Assembly (NCBI GenBank): GCA_964437725.1
Contig: CAYTIB010000038.1
Coordinates: forward strand, 1 to 38,989
Origin: CAYTIB01 sp964437725
GTDB lineage: Bacteria; UBA8248; JACPRG01; G963555815
DNA length: 38,989 bases
Direction of reading: 5' to 3'
Below are positions 32,809 to 38,989 of this stretch, one piece after another (the first letter of the stretch is position 1; the number at the start of each line of letters is the position of its first letter). Under the pieces are notes generated by a model. It saw nothing but the letters and a program-made list of their open reading frames with translations. It was not told the origin of the DNA and made no database searches. The position numbers and the translations under genes were made by a program.

Positions 32809-33819
32809 ATGAGTGAAGATCTGAAGGACATTCCACGCACCGCAACAAAAGAGGCCGAGCAAGCCCATTCGGAAGAAGAACTCTATTCCGTCAAATCTCG
32901 ATTCTTAGGCCGAAAGGGAATTGTGACCCAGCAGCTGAAACGTATGGGTGAAATTCCAAAAGAGCAACGCCCCGCATTTGGAAAAGATATCCATTCCGTA
33001 AAAACTGAGGTGGAGGACGTGATAGAGAGACGCCTGGAAGCCATCCGGCGTCAGGCGCTTGAAAGTACCACTACCGATTTTGATGTTACTCTCCCAGGGA
33101 AGTGCCCACCCCAGGGGAGTCGGCACCCAATTTCGAAAGCCATGGATGAAATATTGAGGATTTTCAATAGGCTAGGGTTTGAGATCGTGGAAGGCCCTGA
33201 GGTCGAGATTGATTACTACAATTTTGAAGCCTTGAACATTCCTGCTGACCACCCTGCTCGCGACATGCATGACACATTTTATCTCTCAGGGTCGACTCTC
33301 CTGCGAACCCACACATCGCCCGTCCAAATTCGCGTAATGGAAGAACGTCAGCCCCCAGTGAGAATCATTGCCCCGGGCAAGGTATACAGAATGGATGCCG
33401 ATATCTCTCATTCGCCAATGTTCCATCAAGTCGAAGGGTTATTTGTGGACAACCATGTTACCTTCGGCGATCTACGTGGGACGCTTGCAACTTTTGTACA
33501 TGGGATGTTTGGGAAGGAGGTTGATGTTCGGTTTCGCCCTAGCTTTTTTCCTTTCACCGAGCCAAGCGCAGAGGTTGATATCCAATGTGTTATATGCAGC
33601 GGAAAAGGTTGTCGGGTTTGCGGTTCAACCGGCTGGCTTGAGATTCTCGGTGCTGGGATGGTAGACCCAAATGTATACGGATTCGTTGAGTACAATCCTG
33701 ACGATGTAACTGGATTTGCCTTTGGTTTAGGGGTGGAAAGAATAGCCATGCTCAAATACGGGATTGATGACATCCGCATGTTTTTTGAAAATGATATACG
33801 TTTTCTGTCTCAGTTTTAG
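32809..33819 (+). CDS. pheS: Phenylalanyl-tRNA synthetase alpha subunit
   Basis: A 336-residue class II synthetase subunit holding the catalytic core of the (alpha-beta)2 PheRS. An N-terminal coiled coil (to ~95) binds tRNA-Phe. Motif 1 lies around GSRHPISKAMDEI, motif 2 is PGKVYRMDADISHSPMFHQVEG, and motif 3 is GFAFGLGVERIAMLKYGIDDIR. The FFPFTEPSAEVDI stretch, typical of bacterial PheS, lines the Phe pocket. A CVICSGKGCRVCG segment gives a small four-Cys zinc-like insert. ATG start; a terminator-like hairpin lies just upstream. Confidence 0.97.
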   Translation: MSEDLKDIPRTATKEAEQAHSEEELYSVKSRFLGRKGIVTQQLKRMGEIPKEQRPAFGKDIHSVKTEVEDVIERRLEAIRRQALESTTTDFDVTLPGKCPPQGSRHPISKAMDEILRIFNRLGFEIVEGPEVEIDYYNFEALNIPADHPARDMHDTFYLSGSTLLRTHTSPVQIRVMEERQPPVRIIAPGKVYRMDADISHSPMFHQVEGLFVDNHVTFGDLRGTLATFVHGMFGKEVDVRFRPSFFPFTEPSAEVDIQCVICSGKGCRVCGSTGWLEILGAGMVDPNVYGFVEYNPDDVTGFAFGLGVERIAMLKYGIDDIRMFFENDIRFLSQF

Positions 33820-33853
33820 GTCTATTTTCCCCCTTTCTTTGGAAGTTTGAACT

Positions 33854-36310
33854 TTGCGTGTCATTTGGAGTTGGTTAAAAGAATTTGTGGACTTCGAAGG
33901 GTCACCAGAGGAATTGACCCAAGTCCTAACTATGAACGGTATTGAATCTGGAAATGTCGAGCAAGTGGGGATGGAGCTCGAAGCCATCCTTGTCGGCGAA
34001 ATTCTTCAGGTTTCCCCACATCCCAAATCGGAAAAACTCCACGTATGTTCAGTTTTTAACGGACTGGAAAAGAAAACTATTGTTTGCGGAGCACCGAATA
34101 TTGCTAGCGGTCAACGAGTTCCAGTAATCCCCCCGGGCACTACACTTCCAAGCGGAAAAACAATTGATGCAACTGAAATCCAAGGCGTTCACTCTGATGG
34201 AATGATTTGCTCTGCTAGCGAGCTGGGTTTTCAAGATGAACAGAATGGGATTTGGGTTTTGGATGAAAACTATGAGGTCGGAATGTCTCTGTCTCAAGCG
34301 GCTAGTCTTTCCGACCACGTTTTTGAAGTGGAAGTGACACCTAATCGAGGGGACTGTTTAAGTATCTTGGGAATCGCTAGAGAAGTAGCCTGCAACAAAA
34401 GAATCCCCTTTTTCCCTGCTAAGACAAGAATCTCCGAACAAGGAGAGCCCCTTAAAGACATAATCCAGGTTTCAGTTGAAACTCCCTCTCTCTGCCCCCG
34501 CTATACCGCCAGAGTCATACAGGACGTAAAGGTTGGAATCTCTCCAATCCAGGTACAGTGGCGCCTGCACCACTCTGGTATTCGGCCTATCAACAGTATA
34601 GTGGATGCAACCAACTATGTGATGCTCGAAAGAGGACAGCCACTGCACGCATTTGATCTAGAAAAAATCAAGACCGGAAAGATTATTGTACGCGGATGGA
34701 CCGGCGACGGCGATGAAACCTTCCGGACACTAGACAACGTGGAACGATCACCGGTGAGAGGGGCCTGCATGATCTTCGACGGAGCCGAGCCTGTCGCCAT
34801 TGGGGGAATAATGGGAGGAATGGATTCAGAAGTCGATTTTGAATCAACATCCATCCTCATAGAAAGCGCTCATTTCCAGCCCGAAAGTATCCGAGGTACA
34901 GCTCGCTCCCTGGGTCTTTCTACAGAAGCTTCTTATAGGTTCGAACGTGGTGTAAATCCTGGGGGTACACTCACGGCTTTGGATCATGTTGCTAAGCTTA
35001 TCCAGCAAACAGCAGGGGGAAGAGCCGCACAGGGTTTCGTCGACATTCACCAAACTAGCTTACTCAAAAATCAGAGCGTTAGTCTTCGAATACCCCAGAT
35101 TGAGCGGATTCTGGGATTAAATATTTCGATCAGTGATATCTCTGAGATTCTTACTTCCCTTGGCTTGGAACTGGAACCACCGGCTCAGGGTCAAGATCAG
35201 ATCTCCGTTCAAATTCCCCTCCACAGACCAGATTTAACGCGAGAAATCGATATCATAGAGGAAGTAGCTCGCATTTACGGGTACGATAGGCTTCCCACCA
35301 CTCTACCGTCTTTCGGCAAAATCAGTTTTACCACTCCTTCTGAGTGGGATCTGCTTTGCCGAGTCAACGAAGTCCTAGGTGGAGCCGGACTCGTTGAGAC
35401 TATTAACCTAAGCTTTGTTCCAGATCATGACATACCAGTTGGACAGATGGTCGATATAACCGGAACTGAGACAATCCAAGAGGCAATTCGACTTTTAAAC
35501 CCTATTAGCCAAGAGGCTACATTACTTCGTCCTAGCCTTTGGCCCGGTCTGTTAAAAAACGTTGCGACCAATTCAAATCACAATGTCCAGGATATCCAAA
35601 TCTATGAGGCCGGGCGTGTTTTTCTTCCTCGGCCGTCTGAAACCACCTCGGATGGGCAGCCAATCGAGCCATTACATATCGCCGCACTTATGAACCGCGG
35701 AAACACCCGAAAGCTCTGGGCTCACAAAATCCAGGAACGCGACTTTTTTGATATAAAGGGAATATTGGAACATCTTTGCAGTTCGTTTGGGATCGTAGAC
35801 ATTTCGTTCAAGCCAGGTTCCCTAGGCCCGTTTCATCCAACTAGATCCGCAACGGTCTATTGCAAATCGGAAGACATGAACCAGGAGGAAAAAATTGGTG
35901 AGATAGGAGAGATCCATCCAGATCTCCTACGTTTTTTCGACATTTCACAACCGATTTATCTCTTTGAAATCAGGGCAAAACCGCTCAGAGATACAATGCG
36001 GCGGTATCCTCGGTTCCACCCATTGCCCAAGTTTCCCGCAACCTCCAGGGATCTAGCGATCATAGTGCGCCAGGAAGTATCAATGCAGAATCTTCAATGC
36101 ACCATTTTGGAAACTGGTTTTCCACTAGTTTGTTCGGCAGAAGCTTTCGACGTCCATACAGGAGACAACATTCCTGAGGGAAGTAAAAGTATTGCATTCG
36201 CCCTTGAGTACCGCTCAGAAGAAAGAACACTAACGGGCGAGGAAGTATCAGAGGTCCATGCTCGAATCATCACCAAGCTAATTGATGCCTATCAGGCCGA
36301 ACTCCGATAA
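33854..36310 (+). CDS. pheT: Phenylalanyl-tRNA synthetase beta subunit
   Basis: An 818-residue subunit with, in order, the N-terminal segment RVIWSWLKEFVDF, an EMAP/tRNA-binding domain (VGEILQVSPHPKSEKLHVC), the B3/B4 editing domains (GGIMGGMDSEVD, SYRFERGVNP), the B5 domain, the catalytic-like domain (EEVARIYGYDRLP) and a C-terminal ferredoxin-fold anticodon-binding domain (RRYPRFHPLPKFPATSRDLA). The start is the TTG at 33854, with GGAAG ~9 nt before; the first ATG would remove 27 conserved residues. It follows pheS by 34 bp. Confidence 0.96.
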   Translation: MRVIWSWLKEFVDFEGSPEELTQVLTMNGIESGNVEQVGMELEAILVGEILQVSPHPKSEKLHVCSVFNGLEKKTIVCGAPNIASGQRVPVIPPGTTLPSGKTIDATEIQGVHSDGMICSASELGFQDEQNGIWVLDENYEVGMSLSQAASLSDHVFEVEVTPNRGDCLSILGIAREVACNKRIPFFPAKTRISEQGEPLKDIIQVSVETPSLCPRYTARVIQDVKVGISPIQVQWRLHHSGIRPINSIVDATNYVMLERGQPLHAFDLEKIKTGKIIVRGWTGDGDETFRTLDNVERSPVRGACMIFDGAEPVAIGGIMGGMDSEVDFESTSILIESAHFQPESIRGTARSLGLSTEASYRFERGVNPGGTLTALDHVAKLIQQTAGGRAAQGFVDIHQTSLLKNQSVSLRIPQIERILGLNISISDISEILTSLGLELEPPAQGQDQISVQIPLHRPDLTREIDIIEEVARIYGYDRLPTTLPSFGKISFTTPSEWDLLCRVNEVLGGAGLVETINLSFVPDHDIPVGQMVDITGTETIQEAIRLLNPISQEATLLRPSLWPGLLKNVATNSNHNVQDIQIYEAGRVFLPRPSETTSDGQPIEPLHIAALMNRGNTRKLWAHKIQERDFFDIKGILEHLCSSFGIVDISFKPGSLGPFHPTRSATVYCKSEDMNQEEKIGEIGEIHPDLLRFFDISQPIYLFEIRAKPLRDTMRRYPRFHPLPKFPATSRDLAIIVRQEVSMQNLQCTILETGFPLVCSAEAFDVHTGDNIPEGSKSIAFALEYRSEERTLTGEEVSEVHARIITKLIDAYQAELR

Positions 36311-36408
36311 TATCTTGTCAGGGAAAAGAGCTTTTTCGGAGAAACAGATTGGAGTAATATGTAGCATGCGAGGGTGTGGTGACGTTTCATAAGAACAGGG
36401 TGTGAATC

Positions 36409-36648
36409 ATGACAAGCTTGGACAACTTGCAAGAGCTAGAGAAACGGCTTCGGGCTTTGCTTTCCGATCGGGAAGATTTGAAGACCCGGCTATCCAAACT
36501 AGAAAAAGCAAAACCTGGAAAACGCAATGAAGGTGCCTCTGAGGAACTCTGGCGTGTAAATGATTTACTTATTCAAGAACGAAAATACGTTCGTAAAGAA
36601 GTCGAGGCCCTGTTATCCGTTATTTCTCATATGAGCAAAGCCAGCTAA
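36409..36648 (+). CDS. ZapB-like small coiled-coil protein
   Basis: A 79-residue, highly charged protein that is almost entirely heptad-patterned (LQELEKRLRALL, LSKLEKAK, VRKEVEALLSVI) with a polar break in the middle. Size, coiled-coil character and position directly before zapA suggest the FtsZ-ring factor ZapB, though short coiled coils give weak sequence evidence. It is separated by 24 bp from zapA and both follow pheT, an order I recall from deltaproteobacterial genomes. The ATG at 36409 has GGGTGTG upstream. Confidence 0.65.
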   Translation: MTSLDNLQELEKRLRALLSDREDLKTRLSKLEKAKPGKRNEGASEELWRVNDLLIQERKYVRKEVEALLSVISHMSKAS

Positions 36649-36672
36649 CGATAGACCTTCTCGGAAAGTATT

Positions 36673-36942
36673 ATGGCAGGAAGAAATACAGTGTCGGTGG
36701 AGATATTTGGGAAAACCTACACAGTGCTAGCCGGGGCAGACGCAGAATACACCCGGACCCTAGCACGTTACGTTGATGAGCAAATGCGAAACATTTCCAA
36801 GCAGTCTAATGCTGTGGACACTCAAAAAGCTGCCGTATTGGCGGCGCTGAACATCGCAAACGAGCTTTTTCAAGCAGAACAAACACAAACTGAGATGGAA
36901 AAACGCACAACGGATTTACTAGCCATAGTGGAAAGCGCTTAA
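36673..36942 (+). CDS. zapA: Cell division protein ZapA
   Basis: An 89-residue FtsZ-ring stabiliser. The N-terminal domain SVEIFGKTYTVLAGADAEYTRTLARYVDEQMR is typical, followed by LAALNIANELFQAEQTQ, the start of the dimer/tetramer coiled coil. ZapA cross-links FtsZ filaments at midcell. The 6S RNA gene directly follows, as in many proteobacteria where the zapA (ygfE)-ssrS-ygfA order is kept. Confidence 0.9.
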   Translation: MAGRNTVSVEIFGKTYTVLAGADAEYTRTLARYVDEQMRNISKQSNAVDTQKAAVLAALNIANELFQAEQTQTEMEKRTTDLLAIVESA

Positions 36943-36956
36943 GGGACAGGATGAAC

Positions 36957-37142
36957 GAATTCCCCTGCCATGCGCGTGATGGGCTAAAAATTTTTGAGCC
37001 AACAGACAAGAAAAGGGAGCCGGGAGATGGGTGTGGTGTGCACCTCCCTAGACGGAGCGAGCCTAAAGCACCCTCCGAGGCACCCACCTGGTTCTGCCAG
37101 GTTCAGAAAGAAAGCTTGCACGGCATTTCGGCAGGGGACCTC
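36957..37142 (+). ncRNA. ssrS: 6S RNA (regulator of RNA polymerase)
   Basis: Called from position (zapA upstream, 5-FCL downstream) and structure. The ends pair in a long closing stem: TCCCCTGCC (36961-36969) with GGCAGGGGA (37130-37138), then ATGC/GCAT and CGTG/CACG further in. The middle has GC-rich stems around 37014-37060 and an ACCTGG/CCAGGT hairpin near 37086-37102, with GGTTCAG following as in many 6S 3' halves. The RNA mimics an open promoter and holds the housekeeping holoenzyme in stationary phase. Exact ends are estimated. Confidence 0.78.
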
Positions 37143-37501
37143 ATCTCTTCCCTATGATGCTTTCATCAGGTATTAGAGAAGGTTCATACGCGACTCAATA
37201 TGTCGCATAAAGTGATAACTCGGAGTGGAAGTGTTCACCAGGCAGATATGATACTGGTTAAAAGTCGGTTAATGATCGTTTCGTTTTTTTGTGATCCAGG
37301 TTGCGAAACATTCGGATATCCATCTACGACCTGCTTGTATATGGGTCTTGATCGTGACGGTTCCTGATCGAAAATGACGAACGATGTCCCCCCACGTAGA
37401 AGGCTTTCATGAAAACTCGGGGGTCGTGTCGGCTTCTTCACCAAAGTCTGCAATAGCTGCCTGTTTGGAACCTCCCTCCGTCGCGCAGGAGGAATTGAAG
37501 C
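37143..37501. other. Intergenic region between 6S RNA and the 5-FCL gene
   Basis: About 360 bp with no supported gene. Two small hairpins lie just after 6S RNA: CCT..GATG-CTTT-CATCAGG (37151-37170) and GCGAC/GTCGC (37190-37206). TCGTTTTTTTG at about 37281 may mark the end of a transcript, but no stem precedes it directly. A 72-codon minus-strand open frame here has no family resemblance. Confidence 0.5.
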
Positions 37502-38215
37502 GTGGCGGCCTCTTCTTCAGAATTCGTCTTTTCGTCGCGAAGCTCAAACGCACTTGAGGCTCCGGTAAAAAAACAGTTGCGGGAAACCCACCTCGCCAAT
37601 CGTGCTCGTCTAACTACCCCACAAATCAAACTCCTAAGCGGATCCATATTGAAGAAATTTTGGCGACTGAAGTGCGTGCGTAATTTAGACAAATGCCTGC
37701 CCGAAAAGCGATCTGTTTGGATGTCCTGTTATGTCGACTTTGATCATGAAGTTCAAACTCGAACTCTCTTGCATAAAGCCCTAGGTCGTGGATACAGGGT
37801 GGCAGTTCCCGTCGTGCTTCCCGGATCGAATGCGGGTATCATGCTCTCCGAGGTATCAACAGTTCCAGGACAGGAAGATCCTGGTCCGGGGTGGGTGCGA
37901 TCTAGTTTTGGGCTTATGCAACCTCGTGACCTCAAGCCCGTTGATCCATTTGAGATAGATTGTTTTGTGGTTCCTGGCCTCGCTTTTGATCGATTCGGAT
38001 TTCGACTTGGATTCGGCAAAGGTTATTACGATCGCCTTTTCGAAGTGGTGAAGTCTAAGATACCGCGAATCGGCCTTGCATTTTCATGGCAGCTCGTCGA
38101 AAGGCTGCCTCGAGAACACTGGGATGTCCAAATGCATCGGGTAGTCACTGAAAAAAAGGTCGTACGGTGCGATTTGGGGTTGTTGTCAAACCATGTTCAT
38201 TGTTCAAAACGTTGA
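37502..38215 (+). CDS. 5-formyltetrahydrofolate cyclo-ligase
   Basis: A 237-residue enzyme (5-FCL, MTHFS; ygfA in E. coli) that converts 5-formyl-THF to methenyl-THF with ATP. The N-terminal KKQLRETHLANRARLT helix and the signature FDRFGFRLGFGKGYYDRLF are diagnostic; VAVPVVLPG and EIDCFVVPGLAFD complete the site. The start is GTG at 37502 with AGGAGG 9 nt upstream; the first 20 or so residues (Ser/Ala-rich) are an extension compared with E. coli. Its place after 6S RNA matches the common zapA-ssrS-ygfA arrangement, and rny follows 22 bp later. Confidence 0.93.
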   Translation: MAASSSEFVFSSRSSNALEAPVKKQLRETHLANRARLTTPQIKLLSGSILKKFWRLKCVRNLDKCLPEKRSVWMSCYVDFDHEVQTRTLLHKALGRGYRVAVPVVLPGSNAGIMLSEVSTVPGQEDPGPGWVRSSFGLMQPRDLKPVDPFEIDCFVVPGLAFDRFGFRLGFGKGYYDRLFEVVKSKIPRIGLAFSWQLVERLPREHWDVQMHRVVTEKKVVRCDLGLLSNHVHCSKR

Positions 38216-38237
38216 ATCACCAAGGAGGTGAATCACT

Positions 38238-38989
38238 GTGTTGGAATGGATGGCCATTTGGGTGAACCCCGTAGGGGTGGTTCTGATGGTGCTAACTGTA
38301 TTGGCAGGCGGCACCGTTGGGTTTCTACTCTGCCGGAAATCACTGCAGGCCAAAATCAAAGAAGCTGAGGATCAGGCCCTTCGACTCCAAACGGAGGCAA
38401 ATCGGGAGGCTGAAAACACCCGTCGCCAAGCAGAGCTCGAAACCAAGGAAGAAAGACTACGTATCAGGAGGGAACTTGAAGATGAAATGAAAGAATTAAG
38501 GCAAGATCTTCAATCCCGAAGAAATCGACTAACACAGCGGGAAGAAGCATCCGAAAACAACCGAAAATCTCTTGAAAAGCGTGAGCAACAGATTGAGCAA
38601 CAGATTGAAAAAGTCATCGAAAATGAAAAACAACTCAATTCTCAATTAGCCAAAGTTGACCAGCTTCGCCAAGAGCAAACTCGGGCACTAGAACAAGTTT
38701 CTGGACTCACAATGGCAGAGGCTAAAAAAATTCTAGCGGATCAGATGCTCGAGGAAGCTCGACACGATTGCGCCAACCAAGTTCGTCGAATTGAAGAAGA
38801 GGCGAAAGAGAACGCAGAGCAAGAAGCCAATCGAATCATTGGAATTGCAATCCAACGGTATGCAGCAGACCACGTGTCGGAGAACACTCTATCGGTCGTC
38901 AGTCTCCCAAACGACGAGATGAAAGGGAGAATCATAGGACGTGAAGGCCGAAACATCCGCGCACTGGAGATGGCCACAGGTGTAGATCT
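38238..38989 (+). CDS. rny: Ribonuclease Y (3' truncated by window end)
   Basis: The first ~250 residues of RNase Y, the membrane-bound endoribonuclease that starts mRNA decay. An N-terminal membrane helix (VGVVLMVLTVLAGGTVGFLL) is followed by a very long charged coiled coil (to ~215). The KH domain then starts, with the RNA-binding GRIIGREGRNIRAL motif at the window edge. The HD catalytic domain lies beyond the window. The start is GTG, with AAGGAGGTGA 7 nt upstream, the best ribosome site here. Confidence 0.94.
   Translation, partial: MLEWMAIWVNPVGVVLMVLTVLAGGTVGFLLCRKSLQAKIKEAEDQALRLQTEANREAENTRRQAELETKEERLRIRRELEDEMKELRQDLQSRRNRLTQREEASENNRKSLEKREQQIEQQIEKVIENEKQLNSQLAKVDQLRQEQTRALEQVSGLTMAEAKKILADQMLEEARHDCANQVRRIEEEAKENAEQEANRIIGIAIQRYAADHVSENTLSVVSLPNDEMKGRIIGREGRNIRALEMATGVD

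Noticed and set aside
37235..37453. 72-codon minus-strand open frame after 6S RNA
   Set aside because: No ribosome site or homology I can recognise; likely chance.

Overview
The window is a 39 kb piece of a bacterial chromosome, roughly half GC, with no rRNA, CRISPR array, insertion sequence or phage gene that I can see. Two conserved housekeeping blocks point to a deltaproteobacterial-grade lineage (Desulfobacterota or a related uncultured phylum): amidase-GerMN-rph-rdgB plus tRNAs-tig-clpP-clpX-lon, and thrS-infC-rpmI-rplT-pheS-pheT-zapB-zapA-6S RNA-5-FCL-rny. I recall the same gene orders from Geobacter-type genomes; this is memory, not a search, and the exact lineage is uncertain.

Layout. 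1-9.6 kb is an accessory metabolic block: the 3' end of a xanthine dehydrogenase-type molybdenum subunit, an M20 amidohydrolase, an M48 lipoprotein protease with TPRs, a cupin, a zinc alcohol dehydrogenase, a LeuA/homocitrate synthase-like enzyme, a rhodanese-MoeB fusion that could serve molybdenum cofactor synthesis, and an MFS exporter or importer. 9.7-15.6 kb holds pyrE, a small lipoprotein, the amidase-GerMN-rph-rdgB run and rmuC. tRNA-Pro follows at 15.9 kb. 16.2-22.7 kb is a second catabolic block: a Rieske oxygenase and a CodA-like amidohydrolase on the plus strand, facing a minus-strand operon of a split TPP-dependent decarboxylase (ComD/ComE-like) and a hydantoinase B subunit, then an orphan 93-residue protein and a GtrA membrane protein. 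22.9-23.4 kb is a four-tRNA cluster (Arg, His, Lys, Leu) behind tandem sigma-70-type promoters. 23.5-29.3 kb is tig-clpP-clpX-lon, then tRNA-Val, and from 29.6 kb to the end the translation/cell-division operon, closing with 6S RNA, 5-formyltetrahydrofolate cyclo-ligase and a truncated rny.

How the genes work together. The housekeeping part couples translation (ThrRS, IF3, L35, L20, PheRS), protein quality control (trigger factor, ClpXP, Lon), RNA turnover (RNase PH, RNase Y) and the division ring (ZapA/ZapB). The accessory blocks look like degradation of N-containing or cyclic organic compounds by oxidation, ring or amide hydrolysis and 2-oxo acid decarboxylation, but several normal partners (HyuA, a Rieske reductase, the other XDH subunits) are absent from the window.

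Most notable points: infC can only start at a non-canonical codon (AUA at 31515, with a good Shine-Dalgarno); a TPP decarboxylase pair is operonic with HyuB without HyuA; three hydrolases lack residues that are normally catalytic or metal-binding; and many genes use TTG or GTG starts.
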